Below, piece after piece: positions 12,082 to 21,664 of a stretch of 64,000 nt of DNA. A program made the position numbers and the translations under genes. Location of the stretch: the NCBI GenBank assembly GCA_027382625.1, contig JAJKFJ010022344.1, positions 1 to 64,000 on the forward strand. The letters are read 5' to 3'. Position 1 is the first letter of the stretch. Each line of letters opens with the position of its first letter. The DNA comes from Tetmemena sp. SeJ-2015. Lineage: Eukaryota; Ciliophora; Spirotrichea; Sporadotrichida; Oxytrichidae. Under the pieces are notes generated by a model that worked only from the letters and a program-made list of their open reading frames with translations, did no database searches and was not told the origin of the DNA.

Positions 12082-15000
12082 TCATTTTATACTTTAAAAT
12101 TACTATCTTAAATTAAATTCATAGCAAATTCTAAATAGGTAAATTTCATATTCAAATATCAAGAGAATTTTTTTACAAAAAAGCACGAAGTTGTCAAATC
12201 TAGCTAATTTCATTTAATTTGCTATATTTAACCTAAAAATAGATTTACCTAATTTAAGTTTTACTTTTCTCTGTTTTAAAATAATTTTTGGCAATATAAT
12301 TTTGCGACACATTTAACAAAAACAGGGAGGCCAAACAAACCCCACTTAGAGACTCAAATACGATTTATTAAGAAATTGTTATGAACTTAATTATAAATAA
12401 CTAGCTATGTACAACTTTATTTCTACCATTTTATTAACCTCATACTTGCATGGCCTCTAGCATGTCAGTCTCTTAACACAAGCCCGACAAGAAATCTTCT
12501 TATTGGATTGAATCTGTTTTCCTTCTTTTGGAAGGCCTTGCTCTTGGTTTCTTTGCCTTCTCCTTTTTATTAGGTTGTACTTTTTATACATTACAGCTTG
12601 TTTCCACTTCCTTTTCAAGTATGATACCTTAAACTTCTAATTTTTCTTCAAGCTCACATTTTAATTCTACTTCTGCTTGGATAGTGTTTTCTTTTTCAAG
12701 AGCTATATTTGCTATTTCATTTGATTGAATTTTCTATTTCTTCTTCCTTATTCTTTTTGGCTTCTCACCAGAGGTTCCTCCTTTTGCTTTCTTGTCCTCT
12801 TTTTTAAAGGCTTCTTCTCAGCTACTGATGAAGAGTTAGCTTCTTAGTTTTTACTTGGAGAGACCTTCTCTAACTATTCTTCCTCTTTATGCTCAATATT
12901 ACAAGAAACTTATAATTTTAAAATCACAAGAGTAACTTGAGTTTTATATCTCATTTATAAAAATGAGCATAGATTTTTAACATCATTCCATTTAAATTTA
13001 ATTTTATTTAAGAATAGTTTCTTTAGGAGATGATTTTTCAACTTTAATATCAGTTTCCGCTCCTTCATGGTTGCTCAAATCGAAATTGAGTATACTCTCC
13101 GTTTCATATCTCTCTTCACCGTCACTCTCTATCTTCACAAGCAGTTCATTATCTTCCTTATTCTGATCAGCATGTTATTCTTCTGCAAACTAACTGCTAA
13201 GAGCGTTCTTAGCTTACTGCTTTAGTATTTTATAGCGATATTTGTTCTTCCTAGCCTTGCCTTGAATTTTCTACCTCTTATTCTTCTAAGAGTGTGCAGC
13301 TTGAGAAGAGAGTTTGATACTTCTTTGCTATGTTAGACATTCTAAGAGACAGAGGGATCAGTTATCATATCTGTGTGCTGCTAGAAGATTATGCTGATGT
13401 TTTCATTTTGAGAATGCATTTCGCATTCTTCCATCTGCTAGCCTTCAGCAAGTACTGGTGCCTTCTACTTAGTAGGCTTAGTGTAAGGATATCTTCTCCT
13501 CCAGTCCAAAGTCAATATCACTAAAGCCATCATTACTGCCATAGTCATTCTCACTATCGCCTCTCTTCTTCTTCTTTTTCTTTTTGCTCTTGCTTGATTG
13601 CCTCTTCTTATGCTCACTTGGAAGAGATTTCATAGGGATTTGAATTCTGAAGTCATGCTTCATATCATCGATCATGGCATCCTCATTATCGTCATTTTTC
13701 AAAAGCAGTTGCCCAGAATCATCATTCAGATTTATTGATATCAGATTATTTTGTAAGCCGCTTGCCACACTGTTATCAGTTTAGTTTTACTAAGCTGTGG
13801 TCAATTTATGGGCATTAGGATCTGGCTTAGATCTGACTCTCACCCTTTTCTTGGGAGCTCTTGCTATTGTTATTTTAATGTTGGTGGTTTCAGAGCTTCA
13901 CCTCTCTTGTTATTCTTCTTCACCTTTGTTGTTCTATTCTTATTGGTGGGCTGGTTCAGTTTTGAACTCTGAAACTTGGATTACTCTATCCATTTGAGAA
14001 TGCTCATATTCGATATTAGGATTATTCAGCTCTTAGTTTTTCTTAACACTTCCAAGTTTAAGATCACCGATTCTTTCAGAATGCCTGGTCTAATAGTTAT
14101 GGTCAGTGTTTCCTAGAGCATTATTCCTTACAAATGGCTGAGTAGATTAAGATAGACAATCACTAGGGGTGTCACAGTTCAAAGCCTTCTTAGATTTAAT
14201 AGCAGTGGGCTTTTTGAGGACGCTAACCTTCCCAGACTTCTATTTTGCCAATCCATTAACCTTTTCAAAGCTCATAAACAAACCAGAGCCTTTGGTCTTA
14301 CTCATGGTCCCACTTTTGTCTTTAATTTTAGACTGCTACTTTTTCAAAACTTCTTCAACCTTTTTAAGCTTTGATATCTAGTATCCATCTTCCCATCTCT
14401 TTTTACAGTTTAGCAAAAACAGCCCTGACAAAGAGTCTTCACTCTTCTCGAAAAGATTATATTACACGAATAACTCATGTGAACAAGGAATACCTGATAT
14501 TCCGCTGAATCCACACTCGCATTCCAAAACATAAGTCAGCTTAGAAGAACTTCGCCCCAGCTTTAGCATAACCTTAAATCCGATGGTATCTTGATTGCCT
14601 ACTATCCACTGCTTAGTTTCATTGCTGAAATTTGAGTCAAATAGTTAGGAGAAGCTGTCAGAGACTTAACTCTGCTCCTTTTTAATCTGATGAGTGAGTG
14701 ATCTTTAAATTTAGTATTTCAATCTTTGTTGAAAGTAGTTAGAATACTTCTTGCTGATAAATTCCTAGTAAAATTGACTTTACTCTAGCTTAGCTGACTA
14801 GTTCGTATTCAGTATTTTAGATTCAGCCAGGTAACTGTTTTCAAGTTCCTCCAGCTCTTCAAAGCTCTTGAATAACAAGGTGGGTTAAAAACCGATAGAT
14901 CTATCTCCAGCGTTACTGATCAAGCAGTCTACAGTCAAGTTTCGCTAGTTAATTGCAAAGTCACCGGAGAATTTAGAACTAGCTTTTAAAGGTTTGAGAG

Positions 15001-15867
15001 CACTTTAAGATCTAAAAGCAAGTGACCAGTTGAACTTATCCTTGTTTAGCTTTTGTAAATAGTGAGCGAGATTTTCAACTTGCTTGTACTTGATTTGAGT
15101 GAGGTCTCTCATCCTGTGATCGAATTCTTCACAGTTTGAAATGAATGGGAGACTGACTATCAAATTGTAGAGCATGGGATCATCTTGGTTAATGAACTCA
15201 AACTTTGTCTAGAAATCCCTCAGGATGCAATAACTACAATAGTACAGCTTGGTGTCTCCAAGTTCTTTGGCAACCTGATGCAAGTCTAATAAGAATATGA
15301 AAACTAAGTGAGGGCTTACTCTCTATCTCTTGAGAATTGAACTACTTCCTATCTATAGTGATACTCTTTGGTGGCTTGATAACTTTCTTCATGAAGTCTC
15401 TGATAGATTTGATAAACATCTTTGGACTCTCTCTTTTCACTAAACATGTTTAGCATTATAAGTAAACTTACAAAGAATAAAGCCAAAGACTATGTTCTTG
15501 CCATGTGAGTTAACTCCATATATCACCAACATGTCTAAGTTGAAAGTGTTCTCATCAGGCTCCTACTAAAAACAAGGGCAGATAACTACAGAGTCCTTGA
15601 ATGTTATAATTAAAACTTAATAATCTCATTGGTAGAATAAATTATAGATACTTCTTCTTCATGGCTGGAGATACGAATACAAGACTCTTAACCAAGCCTT
15701 GCTATGAACCTTACTCTTACTCTAATTCAAGAGACCAACAATCGTTTGTAAAGGTAGACTGCACATACTTCAATAGTTTGAGAGTATCCTCTGAAGATGT
15801 CTTGTAGTTATGATTCTTAAAATACCTCTCTTCTTAGTAAAGGAAGCAAGGAATCTCCAAAGGCATT
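12082..15867 (-). CDS. MULE transposase-derived protein with SWIM zinc finger
   Basis: The frame starts MPLEIPCFLYQEERY and, after a frame change before about 15600, reads NLDMLVIYGVNSHGKNIVFG. It then crosses a 32-nt intron into FILLKRESPKMFIKSIRDF and KPPKSITIDRK, the order seen in MULE/FAR1-type transposase domains. A SWIM finger (CxC...CxH: CECGFSGISGIPCSH, 14476-14525) follows about 290 residues later, as in Mutator and FHY3/FAR1 proteins. Where MULE enzymes carry the first catalytic Asp I read ICPCF. The D of SITIDRK is kept. The usual CxxH helix reads CSYC. These changes suggest a domesticated DNA-binding protein. A long charged, Gln-rich tail follows, with a KKKKKKK run and a late cysteine cluster (CRACVKRLTCQRPC, about 12440). 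An in-frame TGA at 13898-13900 needs a small IES to be bypassed. Coding character fades after about 12430, although the frame stays open to 12082. Confidence 0.65.
12895..13016 (-). other. IES in the tail of the MULE gene (AATA/TATT pointer)
   Basis: An AT-rich insert of about 118 bp lies between AATA repeats (12895-12898 and 13013-13016). Excision with one repeat joins SPKET to IEHKEEEQLEKV in frame. There is no GT-AG boundary. Confidence 0.55.
15286..15319 (-). other. 34-nt GT-AG intron in the MULE gene
   Basis: The segment runs GTAAGC...ATTAG on the minus strand. Its removal joins FNSQEIEN to LHQVAKELGDTKLYYC and keeps the frame open for several hundred codons. Confidence 0.7.
15440..15471 (-). 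other. 32-nt GT-AG intron in the MULE gene
   Basis: The segment runs GTAAG...TTTAG on the minus strand. Its removal joins FGFIL to LKRESPK, restoring the conserved block that follows the MULE G-F-A/I-L motif. Confidence 0.8.
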
Positions 15868-15897
15868 TACTGCTTTTGCTATTAGTCAGTGAGCGGC

Positions 15898-18036
15898 TCA
15901 AAACTTAAGTTCTGTCTGGGCACTGACTGAGAACTTTAGTAAAATTAAATTGAACTTTAGTTTTGGAATGTCTAATCCTATCTAAAATTGCTTTGCTACT
16001 TCTAAGGTTGCTGATAGATAGACAAGGAACTGACTTTACTTTACTCTAACTACTGCTTTTGTTTCAAAGCTATGTTCTTTTTGTTGTTGAGTCTATTTTT
16101 ATAAAAAAATAAATATATAAGGTAATTCTATCATATAGGCTAGTTTAAGGCTGTTAGGTAGTAATTGTCTAGTCTTAAACCATTTGATTTATAAACGTAG
16201 AGGAATCGAGAACATTCACTAGCACATTTTGAGCTACTTGAACTGTGCCTACCACTAATTGCTTTTACTGAGGTTTTACAGGTTGCTTAGTGACTTGAGA
16301 ATTAGAGTCTTGAAGCTTAGATTCTTCTATCTTCTACTTTATAGCATCTATTTACTCTCGTTCATAAGGGTCTTTGACAGGAGACAGAAAGAAGTTATCG
16401 TCTAGTAATAGGAAGTTATTAGAGTCTTGATTTTCATCTAACTGTTACTAGTCTGTGTGAGGAGAGATGGATGACCTGGTTGGCTGATCGGCCAAGCTGT
16501 CCTGATTCAGTTTGAATGACTTCAGCTTCGTATTAACATTTTACAAAGCGAAGCTGTCAGTTTTGAACTCTTCTTCGAAGTCATTTTTGGCAGCGAAAGA
16601 TTCATAGGCTAGAGGATCGTTGAGGATGTCATCGAATTTCTTTTACTGAAGCAGCTTCATCTGCTTTTGCTTTTGGAGAGTTTCAGTTTAAAGGGCATGC
16701 ATCAAAGGTTCGTGGATGTACATGTTGGTAGGCTCTTTCTCCAATTGCCAATATCCCTCTCCAGTGGTCTTGAAGAGCATAGTGAGAGGGCAAAGGTGGA
16801 TTCCTCCAGATTAAATTCCCTTAAGAGTATCGAAAATGTCGTCAGAGTCTGGGGAGCTAAGTGGGTTCTTTTAGGTCGCTAGAGTATTGCTTTTATCAGC
16901 CATAACTTGATGATGCCTCAAGCACCTGAGTGTCATCATCTACTGTCCATCATCCAACAGCTCTGGCACTTTATCAACTGAAACTGTGAACTTCTTCAAA
17001 TTCTCAAATACCTCCTCATTCAGTGAGATTATCAAGAATCTGAAGTCCATGATCTTCTTGGCGTCTAGGTATCTCTGAATTTCCTTGATATTACTGTCAC
17101 TCAAATCGTTGAGGTTCTTGGGGAAGCTAGAGAAGTCATAGGGTAAATCATTGCCCACTTTGGTAGCTTAGAATATCTTAGCGTTGGTGAGAACACTACC
17201 ATTAGGTCTTCTTGTCCTTCTCCTTCGGACTGCACCTTATTTCCCATCCATTTAATTTGAGTTAGTGTTCTGGTCGGATGTGTTCTCATCTTGGGAGAAA
17301 GCAAACTCGTCGAAGTCATTGACCTCATAGGTGGGTTCATATTGCCGCTTGATCTCCTAGACAGAGTCCTCAGACTTAAGACTTATTATGTCATCCAAGC
17401 AGTCATCGTCATCCAAGTTTACTCTGTCAATCCTTGACTGCAGCTGCTTGGCCTGTTTCCTTTCGTCTTGCTTTTGTTGTTTCTCCAGCTTTTCCAACTT
17501 CTTTTTGGTGATTTACTTGTCAGGCTTCTCTGCACTCTACTTCTCTTCGGTTGGATCATCAAAATTAAATTAATCATCTGCAAGTATGTCTTGCACCTCT
17601 TGATGGGAAAGCCTATCTCTGAAGAGAGGGATCTATTCTTCCAGTCCAATGAACAAGAGTTCGTCTTGTGTGAACTCCTTTCCCAGGATCAACTGGTGAG
17701 ACTCATCAAATTTTAAATTATATGGATATGTGTTAATTCATCTGTGATGCGGTAGAGTTAGACAATGAGTTCGATGTCGTGGGGCTTGCTCTCAGTGTTT
17801 TAGATCTTGAGTCTATGCACCCACTTCTTCATGTTGTAGTGGAGAGACTTGGACTTGTCCAAACTCACCTCAGTCTTCTTCAATTTATCAGTAAACAGGG
17901 TGGCATAGTCAACTAAAGCCAAACTGGCTGTGCCTGGCCAAATAGAAGTTCCATTTTTGTGGTTGAGGGCGGCCAGGGGTAAAAAGTAATAAACCACATA
18001 TCTGATGGAGTACTTAGTGTTAGAGAGTGGAAGCAT
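15898..18036 (-). CDS. Unrecognised protein with acidic, Gln-rich middle
   Basis: The chosen start is the ATG at 18036 (MLPLSNTKYSIRYVVYYFLP). The frame is open further upstream, so the start is uncertain. The N-terminal 100 residues look folded (ASLALVDYATLFTDKLKK, HDIELIVQLYRITDEL). A lysine/glutamine coil and an acidic stretch (NLDDDDCLDDIISL, DFDEFAFSQDE) follow. Near 17000 comes NDLPYDFSSFPKNLNDLSD. The C-terminus has a strand-like segment (AVVRVKQSQFLVYLSATLEV, GLDIPKLKFSVS) ending at TGA, 15900-15898. Two IESs near the end are supported by repeats. The stop is 30 bp from the start of the MULE gene on the same strand. A clathrin-adaptor or condensin-type role crossed my mind, but nothing in the sequence supports it. 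Confidence 0.5.
15931..15960 (-). other. IES with 9-bp pointer CTAAAGTTC
   Basis: On the minus strand the 9-bp repeat CTAAAGTTC occurs twice around a 12-bp AT-rich spacer, so 21 bp are removed. The frame is kept and DIPKLKF joins SVSAQTELKF. Confidence 0.65.
16090..16144 (-). other. IES with ACT pointer
   Basis: A 52-bp removal between ACT repeats takes out an AT-rich stretch. It joins TITTQQPQT to QQQKEHSFETKAVV in frame and has no GT-AG ends. Confidence 0.6.
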
Positions 18037-18522
18037 GCGTTCCTCTGTAGCAACTTTTAAATTTGGGGGTTTCGGGTTTGCACGGGGTGTTGCAGATTTG
18101 TTTATTATAATTGGGAAGTGAATTGCCTTTTGGTCGGGTAGCTTCAGAAATTTGCGGTCACTAAAGTATATCCTTCAAAATTAATCGAATGCTATTAATT
18201 TGGGGTAGCATATCAGAAAGATGATTATTCTATAGGGGATGAGGGATTTGTTTACCCTTGTAATTAGCCCACACCCTAAATATGAGCAATCAAGCTCATA
18301 TTTATTAACTCCGGTTGGGAATATATTGATTTATAATGAAAATAACTCAAAATAAGGGGAATAGCACAAATAATTCAACATCGATAAGTGAGAGAGTGCG
18401 TGAGAGACTGACGTATTGAGAAGTGAGTTGATGACAATTAAATAAACTCAGTAGTACTTTATTAAAAGATTTCAAGAATCATAAAATAAGATATATTTAT
18501 TGCCTTATTATCGTTTATTTAA
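18037..18522. promoter_or_regulatory. Divergent intergenic region
   Basis: 486 bp lie between the start of a minus-strand gene and PEX5. The PEX5-proximal 300 bp are AT-rich with TATA-like strings (18310-18350, 18480-18520). The other half is mixed in composition and has no gene. It presumably holds both promoters, but no specific factor site can be named. Confidence 0.4.
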
Positions 18523-20806
18523 ATGGCTTTCAAAAAGGTAATGACAGGAGGAGCTTGCCAACCAGATGGCATGCAAGCAGGACTAAACCAAAACGCCTTC
18601 ACAGGGATGATTGACTAGTTCATAAATGCAAATGCCATGGGAATGTAAGTGCAGCATAAGAAGCATACTATAATGAGAAAGTTATAATGATGAGTTCTAA
18701 TCTGGAAATAGGTAAATGTCAGAAGGATATCAGATCCAGATGAGCAGCCAGAACATGAACTTCCTAGAGCAGCAATATGCAAATATGATGAACTAAGATT
18801 TCAAAATATTATTTATTTTTCTTTAATTAAACATTTCATGTGTAAGTGAAAGGAAGATAGTCAATTAACCCATGAGTTTAGAGCAAGAGTTCGAAAGAAT
18901 GAGAATATAGGAACAAAACTCTGTGCCTCAGCAGTAGAATTACTTCCAGCACTTGCAGAATAGAACAAACATGATGCAGGAGATGAATTCCATTTGGGAT
19001 TAGACAGCAGGTATATAAACCGCTCCAATTTACATTATCCTTTCGTTTAAATGGAGATGGCTAAGCAAGAGATGATGGGTGCTCAACCTCAGATGGGGGT
19101 GATGTTCCAGCAACCTTGGATGAACCCAATGATGAGTGCTTATTTATATTTGCCCCTATGCACATGAACCCTATGATGCAGCAAAGAACTCAAGTCCAGC
19201 CATCTACTCAACTATTATAGTTTATTCAAGAGGAGCAGAAGTCAGAGAGTAAAGAGCCCGTTCTAGTTGATGAGTACCCTCCTTAACAAGAGGACTTATT
19301 AAAGAACGAGGTCAAGGAAACAACTGGCAACATGGTACGAGTACTTGAGTCTTCTGAGAACCCTAAGCACAGGAATAGCAAGTTCTTGAAGTTCCTGAAG
19401 AAGTTGGAAACTGGTTACTACTCTATAGAAAACGACCAGCTTGTAAAAGTGCCAGAGATGAAGTAGGAGTATCTCAACAAAGAGCAAGAGAGACATAACT
19501 TGGAGAAGATCAACCAAACTGTTTGAATTAAGATCTTATGAGGAGCAATTCTTCTTTGAGTTTAGTAGGAAGAATCTAAGGAGCAAATAAACACTGAATC
19601 TAAATAAGACTTGTTTAAGAAGATTTGGGAGGGCAACGAGGAAGTATCAGACGAGCAGTGTAAGTAGAAGATAAAGTTAATGCTTGAGTAGTTGAAGACA
19701 TGATGAGGAAGTGGGAGTCAGAAGGACAGGAAGAGCAATTCAACAATTTGTTCATGGAGGAGTGGGGCAAGCAGTGGCAGCAAGAAGAGACAGCCACTCC
19801 CACAGTCATTCCATTTGAGCCAAACAATAAGTACTTGAAGAGCGATATCACTCTCAAGCTTGCTAAATAGCTAATAGTTTTTAATTGAAGATGGATAGAC
19901 CTAGGAGGCCATCGTTTGTCTGTAAGCTGAGGTCACTAAGAATTAAGAGAATGCTGAGGCATGGAGACTAATGGGTCAGCTTTACCAAGAGAATGACTAG
20001 GATGATTATGCTATCCTGGCTTTTAAGAAAGCCTATGAAATTGATCCTTACGACTTGGACTCTCTCCTCTGTCTTGGCATCAGTTTAACAAACGAATTAG
20101 AGTAATAAGAGGCAGTCAAGCATCTTCACAGCTATCTTAAGTATAAATATTAATATATATTATTGAAGTACCATCCAGAATACAGTGGTCTTCCAGGCGT
20201 GTAGGCAGACAACTTAGACTTATATCAAGTTCACCAGGCTTTCTAGTAAGCGTTTGTGCAAAACCCTAAAGACTCTAATCTGTGCTTGGCTATGGGAGTG
20301 TTGAGCTTCATCATGAGGAAGTTCGACGATGCAATCGAGCATTTTAAGAATGGCATTAGGGAGAATCCAACTGACCACACGCTCTGGAACAAGTATGGAG
20401 CTGCTCTTGCCAATAACATGAATGTAGACAGAGCTATCGAAGTCTATTAAGTTGCTCTAGAACTCAGACCAAATTATTTTGATATTTATTTTAGTCTAAT
20501 TTGACTTATATATTATAAAATTACGTGAGAACATTGGCAAACATTGGCCTAGCCCACAGAAACAAATTCCGATTTGAGGATTCAGTTCCTCTGTTCCTGA
20601 ACGCCCTCGTTCTGAACCCAAGAGCTGAGTAGATTTGGAGATACTTGCGTTCCAGTCTCCTGCAGATGAACAGACCTGATTTAGTAGAGAGAGCGAACGC
20701 TAAAGATGCAAACTTGTTTAGAGATATCTACCCACTGGTTAACCCCACTCAGCTTCCAAAGCCCAATCTGGATAAAGTGTACAATAACGATATTTGGAAC
20801 TAATGA
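18523..20806 (+). CDS. PEX5: PEX5, peroxisomal targeting signal 1 receptor (germline form, 8 IESs)
   Basis: PEX5 binds the C-terminal PTS1 of matrix proteins in the cytosol and carries them to the peroxisomal docking complex. The chosen ATG gives an N-terminus with the single conserved cysteine (MTGGACQP), the residue that is ubiquitinated for recycling. Next come Gln/Met-rich segments with Trp motifs (EEWGKQW) and a PEX7-binding-like block (HRNSKFLKFLKKL). The TPR domain starts at AKQLIEDGQTQEAIVCLQAEV, continues through ENAEAWRLMGQLYQEND, YLKYHPEYSGL, DAIEHFKNGIRENP and YVRTLANIGLAHRN, and ends PNLDKVYNNDIWN. One intron-like insert (67 bp) and eight pointer-flanked IESs totalling 285 bp must be removed. 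What remains is 1932 bp, or 643 codons plus TGA, close to the usual PEX5 length. Confidence 0.93.
18645..18711 (+). other. 67-bp insert in PEX5: GT-AG intron or GTAA-pointer IES
   Basis: The segment starts GTAAGT and ends AATAG, which fits an intron. The next bases are GTAA again, so excision as an IES with a GTAA pointer gives the identical product. Either way NAMGM joins QMSEGYQ. Confidence 0.75.
18788..18875 (+). other. PEX5 IES 1 (ATGA pointer)
   Basis: Removing 84 bp between ATGA at 18788 and 18872 joins QYANM to MSLEQEFERM. The insert is AT-rich and contains frame breaks. Confidence 0.75.
18997..19055 (+). other. PEX5 IES 2 (GGA pointer)
   Basis: Removing 56 bp between GGA at 18997 and 19053 joins NSIW to EMAKQEMMG in frame. 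Confidence 0.6.
19137..19153 (+). other. PEX5 IES 3 (TGC pointer, 11-bp insert)
   Basis: TGC, then ttatttatatt-type AT sequence, then TGC. Removing 14 bp gives NPMMSAPMHMNPMM and avoids a TGA. Confidence 0.8.
19521..19563 (+). other. PEX5 IES 4 (GTTT pointer)
   Basis: Removing 39 bp between GTTT at 19521 and 19560 removes an in-frame TGA and joins EKINQTV to QQEESKEQ. Confidence 0.8.
19684..19695 (+). other. PEX5 IES 5 (TTGA pointer, 4-bp insert)
   Basis: TTGA-GTAG-TTGA: removing only 8 bp restores the frame from KIKLML to EDMMRKWESEGQ. Without it the frame ends at TGA six codons on. Confidence 0.75.
19872..19885 (+). other. PEX5 IES 6 (TAAT pointer, 6-bp insert)
   Basis: TAAT-agtttt-TAAT: removing 10 bp yields LAKQLIEDGQTQEAIVCLQ, the conserved first TPR helix. 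Unexcised, the frame hits TGA. Confidence 0.85.
20139..20170 (+). other. PEX5 IES 7 (AAGTA pointer)
   Basis: Removing 27 bp between AAGTA repeats turns LKY...LLKYHPEY into the continuous PEX5 motif YLKYHPEY. The insert is almost pure A/T. Confidence 0.85.
20471..20523 (+). other. PEX5 IES 8 (AAATTA pointer)
   Basis: Removing 47 bp between AAATTA at 20471 and 20518 deletes an in-frame TGA and joins LELRPNY to VRTLANIGLAHRN, an exact TPR continuation. Confidence 0.9.
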
Positions 20807-21664
20807 CCTGCTACTACTTTATAATAGTAGTAATGGTATTTATTTTATATACTTAGGAGTAAGCAAGTGAGAGAACAGAGAGTGAAGTTGTTAGATAAAA
20901 ATTTAATTCGCCATAAATCCTTAATTCTCATCTTTTGTCTCATTCCCACCACCACCCTCAGAAACAGGAAATCATTATAATCATATGCTAAAATCTAAAA
21001 AAGATTATATTAATTTTGAATTTATAATAACAAGTCAGGGTTCCTTCGTGACTAGAACGATATATTTTCAAGAGAAGAGTAAAGCAGGAGTGACACTCAT
21101 TTTCTCCAACATAAATGCTTTTTATTCGATAAGAGTTAGATGTTTTGATAGATTATGATTGATAGATGCTGTTGTAGTATTATTATATTAATATTTAATT
21201 AATGAATGTCCACTTAACCATAAAAAACGAATTAGTTCCAGAATAGCAAAGACCTAGAAAGCTTCATAAATAAAGAAATGCTTCTATTCTTTTAATTATT
21301 ATTTGCTAAAAATAAAAAGAGAATATCATAAATTATTCGTTTTTAAATAATTTTTAAAAGTAAAGCTGAAGGAGAAGTTGACGAACAGGAAGAAGTCAGT
21401 GTAGCCCAGTGGGTAAAACGGAGATTAAAGTGGGTTAATTGGTGATAACTAAAACATGATGCTTAAGAATATGTAACTACAGTCTGCATTTTTGCATAAC
21501 AGCATCACAAACAGCTCCACTCAAATACTCTTTTAAATAATAGCAATTAGCAGTAACGCAAACCCAACTAGACATCTCAAATCACCAACAGTCAAGTACT
21601 TGCATACAAGAATTCATTCGCAATTCAGAACTAATAATCAAACCAGAGCAATCAACTTATCAAA
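20807..21664. other. Intergenic region
   Basis: AT-rich spacer downstream of PEX5. A higher-GC patch at 21365-21435 (ctgaaggagaagttgacg onward) has no clear frame and may be an isolated MDS or a transcribed leader. Nothing else is recognisable. Confidence 0.4.

Noticed and set aside
21390..21450. tRNA-like string tagcccagtgggtaa
   Set aside because: It fits an A-box, but no B-box at the right distance and no cloverleaf can be formed.
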